The position numbers were made by a program, and so were the translations under genes. Positions 34,563-44,624 of a stretch of DNA of 64,000 nucleotides are shown here, one piece after another. This DNA is from Lotus japonicus (taxonomy: Eukaryota > Streptophyta > Magnoliopsida > Fabales > Fabaceae), in assembly GCF_012489685.1 (NCBI RefSeq), contig NC_080044.1:32543021-32607020 (forward strand). The letters run 5' to 3'. Numbering within the stretch: the stretch's first letter is position 1; each line of letters opens with the position of its first letter. Under the pieces are notes generated by a model. It was not told where the DNA came from and made no database searches. It saw nothing but the letters and a program-made list of their open reading frames with translations.

Positions 34563-35523
34563 ATTCACTTTCAAAAAAAACCTTTATCATTCTTCATTCT
34601 TATTAATTTCAAACCAGATTAATCATTCTTCTTCTTTTCATCATCCTCCTCCTTCTTCTTCATCATAATTTCAGCTCTCTTCACCATGTAAGAACCTAAC
34701 CAACACCCAACAAACCACCGTAAGATCGAAGCCCAAGGTCCTAGATCGGCAACATCCACCACCCAAAACCCCATAGAGAAGGAACGAGGTCACAAATCGG
34801 AGTCATGCAGAAGAAATGATGGTTCTAACTCGTAGATCTGCAACCTCCCCTCGTGGCTTGAGATGGGCATACGATTCTGTTTTTAATCTGCTCTGAAAAA
34901 TCCGGTATTTCTTTTAATCTCTGACCAAATCTGAATCTAGATATTGAAATTCTTCACTTTGATTCGAATCTTTCTTCCTTTGACACATACCCATCTCATT
35001 CTGGGTTGCTGTGGGTGGGGGTTATGGGCTTCAAAAGAAACAACCTTTATTCTGGGAGAAGAAGAACTAATGGAACCCTAAGCCATCATATAAATTTGGG
35101 GAAAAGGGCTCAAATTGGGTGTTATGACTTTGTGTTGATCTAGGGATTTAGGGTTAGATTTAATTTTGGGTTAGATTAAGGGTTTAAAATTAGGAATTTT
35201 TCAATTTAATTAAAAAATAAATAAAATTACACGTAGGATTCAAATTATTTAGAGTTAATTTGGGGATTTAGATTTAAATTAGAGATTTAGGGTTAATTAA
35301 GATAAATAATTAGGAAATTTTTATTATTTAAAAAAAATCCACGTCAGGCTCTGATTAATTGACGTGGCCAGGCACGTAAGCGCTGGCCGGACTTGGGGCT
35401 GCCAGAGGGACGGGTCCAAATTGTTTTCAATAGTAGTTTGAGGACGGTTTTCAGATAATTTTCCGGCGAGGGACGGTTTTCAAATCTCCCTCAAAGTTCA
35501 GGGACTGTTATAGATTTTAACCC
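34563..35523. other. Right half of the nested MULE
   Basis: Non-coding sequence between the retrotransposon and the MULE end, including the long right inverted end from about 35270. No gene. Confidence 0.5.
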
Positions 35524-35923
35524 TTTTTTACATTTTAGTTGACTAAAGTTTGTTAATAATTAGTAACTATTTTTTTTAGGCCTAAGAATTTTTGTGGGGG
35601 CCTACGTAAGTATTTTCTGGGGTGGAGGCCATAGGCCATTGCCTATTTGTCTTAAGGCTCTCCACGGCCCTGGTTGCTGGGGAAAAGGGAGGAGGGAGCG
35701 GAAGAATCAGAGATGGGGATGAGGAGGGAGAGGAGGAAGAAGAAGAAGATGAGGGTGGTAGATCGAGGGGAGTTGACGGTGGGATTGATGAGCAGTCAGT
35801 ATTGTAGAAAATATTTTAATGATATTTTTTAAAATAATACTAGGATGATGAACTACTATCACCTATTGAATTGGAAGGTTTAATTTTGCACCACTTTCCA
35901 GCTGGTGGAGAATAGAGAGACTC

Positions 35924-37752
35924 TAAAAAAAATCTTACAAAATTTTTTATTCTAATTTCTCTTTGATGCAAAAGTAAAGGTGTATTCAAGTATTAAATAA
36001 TCCAAAATAACAGATGTCTTTTTGTAGTTTTTCAAGGTATTCTCATAGCCGATAGCTATGAGACATATCCCCCAGCACTCTGAAATCATGTTAAGTGAGT
36101 AGATCTTTCCAAAAGAATAAATGTCTTCGATGGTCTTTTTACTAGAGTAATGATTCGTGAAAAGTAATTCATACACACTTTAATTACATTTGCACCTATA
36201 GAGACTCCCTCCATTTTAAAATAAGTGTTCAGAAAGGAAAACAAAACACAAATATCAAGAAATGCGATTAATACTATTAACTTTTTAGAATGTATAATTT
36301 TTTCTTCCTATTGTATCTTTCAAAATATATTTTTATATCTTCTCATTTATTCTTCTGATATATGTATTATATGGAAAAACATCAATTAATACTTCATTGG
36401 AATTGCTGTCAGTATGGTTTTTTTATGTTGGTCCCTTTAAAAGGATTTGATCCTATCCTTTTTTTTAGGTGGTTTGGCCTGCCAGATATTTGATGATTAT
36501 TCAGAAGTATAGCATTAAGTGGGTTTTGATCTTCATCCAGACGTGTTATTGAAGGAGAGGGTGGAATGTCAAATGAGATTGTGGAGGACAATTTTGCTGG
36601 TGTGGAGTAGTGACTTTTTTTACTGTAATATTAGTGGAAGGATTTCAAGCTGGGGCAATCTTGTGATGCTTTTAGATTTAGCTTTAGACTTATATATATT
36701 TTTATTTTATTTTTGTATCTATCTACTTGTATTGGGTTGAAGTACCCCTTGTACTTCACTTCAATATATATTACATTGCTTATAAAAAAAAAAAGTGGAC
36801 AGTCATTATAAAACAATTTTTCCTAACTAAGTGGATGGTTATTTTTATATGGATGGAGTATAAGTGTGAAAGATAAAGAAATGTGAGATATGGTATATGT
36901 GTGATCGAAAAAGAAGCGTGAGAAAAGAGAGTGAAAATTAGATGAAAATGAATGAGAGTGAATGCACCAAAAGTCAAGTATTCAAGCATTAAATAATCCA
37001 AAGTAATGTTATGGAATTTTAGAATAGAGGGTGAAAATTAAATGATACTCAGCGCTTGCCTATTCGTAAGGGTTGACTCCTCAATAATTGCATTTTTTTC
37101 TCGCCAAAAGATTCAAGAAGTCACTCCGCTTTATAGGATGGAGAAGTTTCCTTTTATTCTATCTAATGAATACGGCTCTAGAAAGACTTTCTTCAAAGTG
37201 AATATATGTGAGCGCAAATGTATTAAAACTCATGATATGATGAATAATGTGTGTTCACAAACCAAACATACCAGCACCTATATGAGATATATGAAGAAAA
37301 TAGAGAAATATGAGAGATATGGTAAATAATGTGATGAAAATAGAAAAGAAATATGAAAATAATGAGAAAGAAATGAGATAAAATGGAAGTGAAGTGAAAA
37401 ATGAATATGGTATATATGTAAGGATAATGAGGACTAAAATCCAATCCACCACATTACCGTCACATATTAACCCACCATCAAACCAGAACTCACAACAGCG
37501 TGACATATCTCCTTGATTCACTCTTCACGTTTAGCCCCTCAGAACCCACCTAAAAATAAAACTGGCAGCAATGAAAGGGAAGGGAGAAAATAATAGCACC
37601 ATCACTTCACAATCACCAACTAATACCATCATTTTCCCCCCTTCTTTTTTCTTCTCAAACCTCTCCCATCCATGCAATGAATCAATTACGGTTGAAGGTC
37701 CGGAACACCCCACTCTCCGGTCATCTAGAGGAGCACCAACCCAATCACCGCA
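35924..37752. other. Spacer with MITE-like and LINE remnants; ATL upstream region
   Basis: A Stowaway-like pair of ends (ACTCCCTCCATTTTAAAATAAG at about 36204, and an inverted TACTCCATCCAT ending near 36860) brackets a LINE 3' end: about 36420-36793, finishing with TTGAAGTACCCCTTGTACTTC and a poly(A) tail at 36783-36793. From 36860 to 37440 the sequence is A/G-rich repeat-like. About 37440-37752 is probably promoter and leader of the ATL gene. No coding gene. Confidence 0.45.
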
Positions 37753-38604
37753 ATGTCTTCGCAATCGCAATCGCAATCGCAATCGCAATCGCAATCGGAC
37801 TATGTTGACACGCCGGCAGCAGTGGTCGCATACAACACCCCACCGGCACTAATAGCACTTACCCTCACCGTCCTTGTTGTTTGCTTCGTGGCTTTCAGCA
37901 TCATCTACCTCTGCAAATACTGCTGTGCAGGTGTTGTTCACACGTGGACCTTCGAACGCACCGCCTCCGGTTCCCTCATCCGTCTCTCCCCGGTGAGGTC
38001 ACCGCCGAGAGGCCTCGAACCTTCCCTTCTCCAGAGCTTCCCAACCTTCCTCTACTCCTCCGTGAAGGATCTCCGGAAGGATAAGAAAAACTACAGCCTC
38101 GAATGCGCGATTTGCCTTTTTGAATTCGAGGACGACAGCTTCCTCCGCCTCTTGACCGTGTGCTGTCATGTCTTCCACCAAGAATGCATAGACCTCTGGC
38201 TTGGTTCCCACAAGACCTGCCCCGTTTGTCGAACCGACCTTGCCACGCCCGTGTCCCTCGCCTGTGACGAGGTCCGCCTCGATGTTCCAGACGAGGAAGA
38301 CACGGGCGATGGAGATAAAAAACGAGAACAACATGAAGGAGATGAAAGTGTGCAGAGGTTGGAGAGGGCGCACTCAACGGGACATTCCATTGTTATGATT
38401 AGAGGAAGGGGAGGAGATGATGAAGGTATTACTTATGATGACGATAAATATACTCTGAGATTGCCGGGGCATGTAATAAGAGCAGGGCACAACTGCACGA
38501 GGAGCTTGGCAAGTTACAAGGACATGGAAGGGCCTGCGCCTTGCAGTAATTGTGGATTTGTTCAACCGGTGTCTGCTTCCACTTCCCATGCTCAACAATC
38601 TTGA
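37753..38604 (+). CDS. ATL-type RING-H2 E3 ubiquitin ligase
   Basis: Intronless, 283 residues, membrane-anchored E3 ligase of the Arabidopsis Toxicos en Levadura family, which joins ubiquitin to target proteins at endomembranes. Layout: a Ser-Gln repeat at residues 2-16; a transmembrane helix at about 30-53 ([20 protein letters not shown]); the GLD-type motif [13 protein letters not shown] at 85-97; the RING-H2 domain with C118, C121, C137, H139, H142, C145, C156 and C159 (WL between C145 and C156, PVC at the end). The long acidic and basic C-terminal tail carries another Cys pair (CSNCGF). The family member is likely in the ATL29/30 range, but I cannot name the orthologue. Reading frame intact. 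A copia fragment begins only about 150 bp after the stop. Confidence 0.92.
   Translation: MSSQSQSQSQSQSQSDYVDTPAAVVAYNTPPALIALTLTVLVVCFVAFSIIYLCKYCCAGVVHTWTFERTASGSLIRLSPVRSPPRGLEPSLLQSFPTFLYSSVKDLRKDKKNYSLECAICLFEFEDDSFLRLLTVCCHVFHQECIDLWLGSHKTCPVCRTDLATPVSLACDEVRLDVPDEEDTGDGDKKREQHEGDESVQRLERAHSTGHSIVMIRGRGGDDEGITYDDDKYTLRLPGHVIRAGHNCTRSLASYKDMEGPAPCSNCGFVQPVSASTSHAQQS
37756..37798 (+). repeat. Hexanucleotide repeat TCGCAA in the ATL coding region
   Basis: About six perfect units of TCGCAA encode the Ser-Gln repeat at the N-terminus. Length changes would be in frame, so this could vary among plants. Confidence 0.85.
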
Positions 38605-38753
38605 AGCGTGTTGTTCTTCAGCATTAATTCTTGATTTTGTATATTTTTTTTGAAACGTTTCTTCCTAAACCATTTGCTGTTTATTGTTGTACACTAGTAC
38701 TTGTAGGTTGAAATAGAAGATACTTCATACTAGGTTAATTTATTCTTGTAGTG

Positions 38754-38908
38754 TGTAAGTGATAGAATAGACTAATATGAATAATTTATTTATTCTATTT
38801 ACTGTAATTACGTTTGTAATTAGGTTTAGTCATTATTATTTAGTCAACTGCATTTTGTTTAAATACCCTATCTAGTATCAATAATAGGCACGAAAAATAT
38901 TTCCTTCA
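38754..38908 (+). repeat. Short LTR of a Ty1/copia element
   Basis: About 155 bp from TGTAAGTGATAG to CTTCA, with a TATA-like TTTAAATACCC inside, followed at 38909 by TGGTATCATTGAGC, which resembles an initiator-Met-tRNA primer site. The exact left end is uncertain by two bases. No matching right LTR is present in the window. Confidence 0.6.
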
Positions 38909-40301
38909 TGGTATCATTGAGCAGGTTCAGATCCCTCTCTATCTAACCTACCTTTTTTAGTATTATTTTATTTCCTTCTTCTCCTTCACTACTCTCAGCC
39001 GCCGCCGCAGCTTCTTCATCGTGCGACCGCCGCCGAGCCACCGGTTACAGCTAGCCCCCGCGCCTTTCCCAGAAGCGTCACTGCTCGCACCGCCGGTTCA
39101 GACGCGTCCAGATCGTTTCACGATCTCCCCTGCAGCCCCACGCGTCCAGATCCGCTCGGATCTCCCAGGCCCGCGCCTCCTTCGCGCCGCCACACCTCCG
39201 CCTGCCCAAGGACGACCGCCGGCCCGTCGCGCACGCTCCCTTCTTCCAGCAAGGAGCAGCGCCGCCGCCGTAGGGTTTGCATCCCCTTTAATTTGCAACC
39301 CGCGGCCCAGGATCTCCCTCAGAATCCGACCCACTAGCTTCTCAACCCAAGAAGCCTTTCCCAGCGGCTCAACTGGCCAGCGGTTCAACCGAACCGGTTC
39401 ACAGCCACAATAGCAAAAAAAAAAAAAAAAATTCTTTTCCCTTGCAGGTTCTATGGCTGATACTAATTCTACTACTGGTTCTCGCACTGGTGACACCACT
39501 ATGGTTCCCACGCCAACGACGCCGTCGTCCTCCCCTGCCAAGCCGGATTTTCATCCGGCCCTTACTGTCACAAATATCAAAAACAACATTCCTTTCAAAC
39601 TCGAGATTGACAAGGATCATTATGCTCTATGGGCTGAATTGTTTGAAACTCATGCTCACGCCACTCAGGTGCTCCACCACATCATTCCTCAAGCTGACAT
39701 GGAGCCTCCTACGCGCACCGATGCTTCCTATGCCCGGTGGGCTACTCTTGACTCTACCGTCAAACAGTGGATTTATTCCACCATCTCCTTTGACCTTCTC
39801 GCCACTGTCATGGAGAAACGTTCTACTGCTATGGCTACTTGGAATCGTATAGCTTCCATGTTTGAGGACAATCAGAACTCCCATGCTGTCGCTCTCGACC
39901 AGGATTTCATCACCACTCGCATGGAGGATTTTCCTAATGTTTCGGCCTACTGCCAGCGTCTGAAACATATCTCTGATCAGTTGAGGAATGTTGGTGCCCC
40001 AGTTAGAGACCATCGTCTTGTCCTCCAGTTGGTCTCTGTTCTCACTAAGCCTTTCCGTGGTGTTGCCACCCTGATCCGTCAGAGCAAGCCTTTGCCTCCT
40101 TTCCTCAAGGTCCGCTCCATGCTGATTCTAGAGGAATCCGGTCTCGCCAAGATGTCAGGCCCTGCTTCTCAGACTGCTTTGCACACCTCTGCTTCCCATC
40201 CACGGGACTTTGAGGACTCTTCTCAGCAGCGCACCACCCACCGCAACAATCAGGGACACTCCAACCACCGTTCTGGGTTAGGGCAAAATCGTAACTATTA
40301 G
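38909..40301 (+). pseudogene. Ty1/copia element fragment with UBN2-type Gag
   Basis: The 5' leader (38909-39452) contains a C/G-rich part and an A-run at 39416-39432. The Gag frame 39453-40301 is 282 residues and includes the UBN2/gag-like region [47 protein letters not shown] and [14 protein letters not shown] at 40299 ends it early: the same frame resumes with a Gly/Ser/Pro-rich region up to about 40512. Protease, integrase and RT are missing, because the sequence switches to SIRE-like DNA near 40520-40545. Confidence 0.8.
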
Positions 40302-40899
40302 GGTAGTTCTGGTAAACCTAAAAAGAAAGGTGGCTCCCGCTATACTGGATCCTCTGGCTCTTCTGGTTCCCCTGCTGCAGCTCCTCCACCATGGCGCCCG
40401 CCTCCGCAGGAATCCTGGAATAATCCCTGGGGTTGGGCTACTCCCCCTGGTTGGGCTCCTTCCCCTTGGGGCATGCCTCCTTGTCCTTACCCCACATCTC
40501 AGTGGTCGCGTCCAAGCTCTTGCACCAGTGGTCTTCACTCCTGTTGCTTCTGATTCCACTCAAGCTCCTCACTCTGCTCAGAATGTTCCCTCTACCTCTA
40601 CACAGCCAAGTTCTTCCAGACTTGACATCATGGAACAACGTCTCAACTCTCATGAGACTCTGCTGCTGGAAATGAAGCAAGCTCTTCAAGAACTTCTGCG
40701 TCGCTCTGACAAGCCTTAGTTTTTAGGATTTCTTTCGTTTTTCCTTCTTAACTTAGTTTATTTTTATTTTTATTTGTCTTATTTGCTATGTTTTGCTTAC
40801 TCGTCGTTTATCATTGCATATATATATATATGACATTGTGTTTGCAAAATTTTTTTATTCATGATAATTCATGTTTATTACATCATACATTTTTATTCC

Positions 40900-41298
40900 C
40901 TAAATATAGAATGGAGGATCCTTCCTCATTCTTCTGCACTCCCGGCGTTGCTCTGCTCTTTCCTTCTCCAGCCGATCACGCGTATACTCTATGTTGCCAA
41001 GCTTGATGCTCAGCTCAGTCTTCTCCAGACTATCTTCTATAGTCTTGAGTCTTCTTTCCACTGACTCCTTCTCTTCCAGAAAGTTCAGTTCCAGCTGGCT
41101 GAGTTCCTGAATTTCCTCCACGAAGCCAAGGAATTCCCTCAGATCTTTCTCCAGCTCTGGACCAAGATCTTCTTCAAGCAGTGTCTTCGTCAGCTCTTGT
41201 ATCGTTCGTGTACCATCAGGGTGCCGGATGTTAAGGAACATGTCTTCCTCGAAGGCCTTCCTTCTGAGCTCTTCTAATGTCATTCTGTATGATGCCAT
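40900..41298 (-). CDS. Antisense coiled-coil protein in the 3' region of a SIRE-like element
   Basis: An uninterrupted 132-residue frame on the strand opposite to the element. The protein is highly charged and mostly helical: MASYRMTLEELRRKAFEEDM, then a Leu/Glu/Lys-rich coiled coil (about residues 45-125) and a C-terminal RKDPPFYI. A good TATA box on the same strand (CTTATATAAAG, 41351-41360) lies about 55 bases before the ATG, so it may have its own promoter. Function unknown. It might be a captured host gene or an element gene that acts against the sense transcript; I cannot tell. Confidence 0.55.
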   Translation of the reverse strand: MASYRMTLEELRRKAFEEDMFLNIRHPDGTRTIQELTKTLLEEDLGPELEKDLREFLGFVEEIQELSQLELNFLEEKESVERRLKTIEDSLEKTELSIKLGNIEYTRDRLEKERAEQRRECRRMRKDPPFYI

Positions 41299-41350
41299 TT
41301 TCTCTTAATTGGTATTGATCGAGTTGTGAAGCTTACCCTCTTCTAAATCG

Positions 41351-41360
41351 CTTTATATAA
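41351..41360 (-). promoter_or_regulatory. TATA box for the antisense frame
   Basis: TTATATAAAG on the minus strand, about 55 bases upstream of the ATG of the 132-residue antisense frame. Confidence 0.5.
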
Positions 41361-42088
41361 GCTTCATTCTCTCCTTAGAAGTTATTGCTCCCACAGTTTC
41401 TCGAGGTTAAGTCCTTGGTAACTGAAGCTTCTCTTTACTTCCGTGGCCGGTGGTAAACGTTCTTCTTTTGCATTAACTCCCTTCTTTAATTCGCTTAACT
41501 CTCATTCATGCATCGTTTATTTCTCCATCGTTTTTAAACTTAGACCTTCTCTAAGGGGGAATACCTTGTACTTCAAGCTAAGTTTTTAACACCCCTTACT
41601 TTTTGCTTATGACAAAAAGGGGGAGTACACCCAGTTTTTGATGTGTAAGCTGTGTTAGTGTGATTTATTTTTTCTTTTGGAGAATTTAAGAGTTCCACCT
41701 TTATGACCATAGATGTGTCACTGGGCAAATACAAGGAATACATTTCACTTCTTCTGAAGTGATTTTATTTGACTCTGATACCCTGCTTGTGACTCTGAAT
41801 ACTTATGCGCTCTGATTATTTTATTTCATCTATGTCATGCGTCTTCACTCTGAACTTTACATTATTTAGCTCAGAATCTAGACATTTCTAACGTTTTCAT
41901 TAAGTCTTAGATTCATGGGGAACTATGCTCAGAATCAAGCTGTGACTTGGATTCAGAATGAGCAAAATAAACTATTCACATCAGGATAAGTCTTATTTTA
42001 TCTCTCTAAACTCTGAGTGAATTCAGCTTATTGTTTAAGAATTGTTCATCAAAATACTTGGTTCTGTCATCATCAAAAAGGGGGAGAT

Positions 42089-43269
42089 TGTAAGATCAAT
42101 TTTTGATCGTGTAGTACAACTCTATGTTTTGATGATTACAAGTTAACATTTTAGTATGATCAATTATGGTACTCTAACGTGTTTTTCTGAGTGTGCTATT
42201 TACAGGCTCTGACCTCAATTTAATCTCACACAAATCAGAAGCACTGTGCTTAAAGAGAGACCCAAGCAACGCTTTCGCAACATCTATGTTCACTCTGAAC
42301 AGTAGAATCACTTCAGAAGATCTGAAGTCATACAAGCTCTGATATGGACTCAGTCACTTGAAGTTCTGAAGATCCAGACGTTCTGACAACCCAGACACTC
42401 TGAAGGTTCAGATGTTCTGATGGTGTAGAAGACTCTGAAGATCCAGAAGCTGAAAAGTGGAAACTCTGATGTCCAGAAGCAAGATGACTCTGAAGACCAT
42501 GTACTTCCCTCTGAGTTCAGAATCAGAAGATACAACGGTCAGAGGATCTCTGCTTCCCTCTGTCTCTGATCAACGAGCTTCACAAGTTCCAACATGGAGC
42601 ATTCCCCTGATCAGAAGTATACTAGGTTTAAAGGTCAAGTCACTATCCAAGTACAAAAGCAAATGTACTATCCTGACGACCTACCTAACATTCCCAGCCA
42701 CAGCAGAAGCTTGAATTTCCAACGGTAGCATTCTCATGCAGCGTTCAAACCCTAATCCTTGGAGTATAAATAGAGACTGAAGATTGAAAGATGCGTTTGG
42801 AAGAATCTCACACGCGCAAGCTATATTCAAATCTTCTAAGCATTCTTTCATCTGAATTCATTGTGTTTACTATTAGCTTTTCAGAAGCAAATTCTTTGTA
42901 AACATTCTTTCTTAAACAGTTGTTTAGTTACCTTTAGGAGATCAAGTTTGATCGGATCCTAGAGAAGACTAAGAGAGTGAATCTTAGTGTGAGCTAAGTC
43001 AGTGTATTGTTAGTCACTTGTAGGTTTCAAGTGCAGTTGTAACATTTACCTGATTAGTGGATTGCCTTCATTCTAAGAAGGAAGAAATCACCTTAACAGG
43101 TGGACTGGATTAGCTTGAGTGATTCATCAAGTGAACCAGGATAAAATCCTTGTGTGCTTTTCTATCTCTTATCTTAAGCACTTTGTTCTCGAAAGATTTG
43201 TTAAAATCTTTAAGGTGGAAGTTTTATTCTGAAAACGTTATTCAAACCCCCCCTTTCTACCGTTTTTCA
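42089..43269 (+). repeat. 3' LTR of the SIRE-like element
   Basis: 1181 bp, from TGTAAGATCAATT just after the polypurine tract to CGTTTTTCA. Contains many CTCTGAAG/GTTCTGA repeats (42305-42480) and a TATA-like TATAAATAGAG near 42763. Ends with ATTCAAACCCCCCC, usual for Sirevirus LTRs. Confidence 0.75.
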
Positions 43270-43402
43270 TACCTTCAACTTGGTCTGCCTGAAGAGGCAG
43301 GTACAAAGAATACTTGTTTTGTCTGAAGAGGCGGGGGTCAAATAATACTTGTATGGAGAAGTGATTGATACTTGAGCTTAGTGATATCTTTGCGATGCCA
43401 AG
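43270..43402. other. Copia LTR fragment, left of the Athila-like insertion
   Basis: Rich in CTGAAGAGGC(A/G)GG repeats. It continues at 47323 on the far side of the 43403-47317 insertion, so it belongs to an older copia LTR. Confidence 0.4.
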
Positions 43403-44624
43403 TGTTGGTAAATCCGCAAGTGTACGAATCCACCCAGTTTTAAATATCGAACCACAGGGATTGTGAGTGACTAAATTCAGTTTAAGTCTTGAGTATGAAG
43501 GTTTGTTTTATTGAAATAGAGATATGTCGATGTAGTAAAGATAAAATAAACAAAAACTCAGAAAAGAACATGCTTTGAGTTCTTGCTCAACTAGTCAATT
43601 CAAGCACATCATTCTAAGCACATGTTCTCATGAATCTCTCCTTGATGTTATAGCCTAGTTACTCACTTATTGATTCCTCACATAAGCAATTCTCCCATAC
43701 TAAAAGCTAAGCCCAATTCCTTGTGTACTTAGTCATTTATATGAGGTTTTAGATCATGCAAATTAAGGCCAACAAACCCCAACCCTTCCTCTATTCCTAG
43801 TAGCCAAGATAGAAGGGGTAATCCCAAATCGGTTCCCTAATCTATAACAAACTTCCGTTCTGATTATAGAATAGCATAAAGAAAGCATGCATACAGGCTT
43901 GGATTGAAATTCAGAAAATGGGATTCAAGAAAAGAAGAAGAACATGTGGGAAAGAACTTAAGATTATAACCCAAATATGAAAAGTCTTACATGAAAACCA
44001 AAGCATAAGAAGAGAGATTAGCTAAGCATGGCAAGAGAGCCATGCTTGGCTAAGAATCTGAATTACAAGCTTGGAAGCCTCTCTCTCACTCTCCTAGATG
44101 ATTATCTACCTCTGAATTTTACAAAGTATGAAAAGATATCAAAGATTCCAAAATAAAATGACTAAAATCCTATTTATAGGCAAAATTGGTGTTTTTCTGC
44201 TGTGCTGGGCGCTCGAGTGCCAGGCTAATTTTCTTCAGCATTTGGCTTCTGCCTCCCTGGCGCTCAGGCGCCCCAGGGCAGCGCTTGAGCGCCCCAGCTC
44301 GCCTGAAAACCTCTTCAACTTCATTTTAACTCCTCTTTAATGCCTCCTTCAAGTCTCTAAACCCCTTGGCTTTCTTCCTTCAGCTGTTACAACCTGATTA
44401 CTTGAACAAGAGTATAAAATCAACTAGGAATTAAACTAGACCCCTAAACTCTACTAAAATACCATTAAAGACCCCATAAAACTATGAAATTACTAAAGCA
44501 TTGCAAAAACACTAGTAAAGATAAAAATGCATGGAAATGCATGAAACACTACATGAGACACAAGAAAAAGATTCAAAACCTACAACGAAATGACCCTAAA
44601 AACACTACTAAATCCGGGTCATCA
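43403..44624 (-). repeat. 3' LTR of the Athila-like non-autonomous element
   Basis: Near-identical to 46074-47317. Contains a G/C-rich palindromic zone (about 44205-44310) with GGCGCTCGAG and GGCGCTCAGGCGCC motifs in otherwise A/T-rich sequence. Confidence 0.88.

Larger units (their letters stand above)
21562..35523. mobile_element. MULE with long inverted ends, disrupted by a Ty3 retrotransposon
   Basis: Left end GGGTTAAAAACTATAACCGTCC (first bases at 21562) and right end inverted at 35523 (GGGTTAAAATCTATAACAG). The inverted similarity continues for more than 200 bp through CCCTGAACTTTGAG, GGACGGTTTTCA, CCGGCGAGGGACG and the GACGTGG motif. Flanks TTTTTTATA (21553-21561) and TTTTTTACA (35524-35532) match at 8 of 9. 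The interior, without the retrotransposon, is about 1.4 kb with no transposase, so the element is non-autonomous. Confidence 0.8.
21260..35672. mobile_element. hAT-like element, disrupted by a nested MULE
   Basis: Ends: CAGAGCCGTGTAC at 21260 and, inverted at 35672, CAGGGCCGTGGAGAG; both sides also share GGCCTAA blocks. Flanks GCTGCTGG (21252-21259) and GTTGCTGG (35673-35680) agree at 7 of 8 positions, fitting the 8-bp duplication of hAT transposons. Without the insert it would be under 0.5 kb and non-coding. Confidence 0.65.
16745..35923. mobile_element. Outermost MULE-like element hosting the whole nest
   Basis: Inverted ends of about 75 bp are seen once the PIF insertion is removed: left GGGTCCCCTAA at 16745-16755 continuing at 20674 (TGTGCACCAGTTGC, then GTGGTGCAAAATTACACCTTCC), right 35840-35923 as its reverse complement (CCAGCTGGTGGAG, GGTTTAATTTTGCACCAC). 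Flanks TATAAACAA (16736-16744) and TAAAAAAAA (35924-35932) match at 7 of 9 positions, but they are low complexity. Without the inserts the element would be about 0.85 kb. No transposase belongs to it. The inverted repeat is clear; MULE membership is inferred from the 9-bp flank and the long inverted ends. Confidence 0.6.
40530..43269 (+). mobile_element. 3' part of a SIRE/Maximus-like Ty1/copia element
   Basis: Contains a coiled-coil C-terminal peptide (about 40530-40719, LDIMEQRLNSHETLLLEMKQ) of the type found at the end of the Sirevirus env-like or second ORF, an antisense frame (40900-41298), repeated polypurine tracts (AAAAAGGGGGAG near 41615 and at 42075-42087), and a 3' LTR (42089-43269). 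Everything upstream of this is missing. Assignment rests on the PPT repetition and LTR style. Confidence 0.65.

Noticed and set aside
37571..37852. 93-codon frame ahead of the ATL gene
   Set aside because: Overlaps the ATL start in another frame and shows only the Arg-Asn translation of the TCGCAA repeat.
39021..39413. 130-codon Pro/Arg-rich frame and its antisense partner before the copia gag
   Set aside because: G/C-rich leader sequence with no domain; it precedes the real gag start at 39453.
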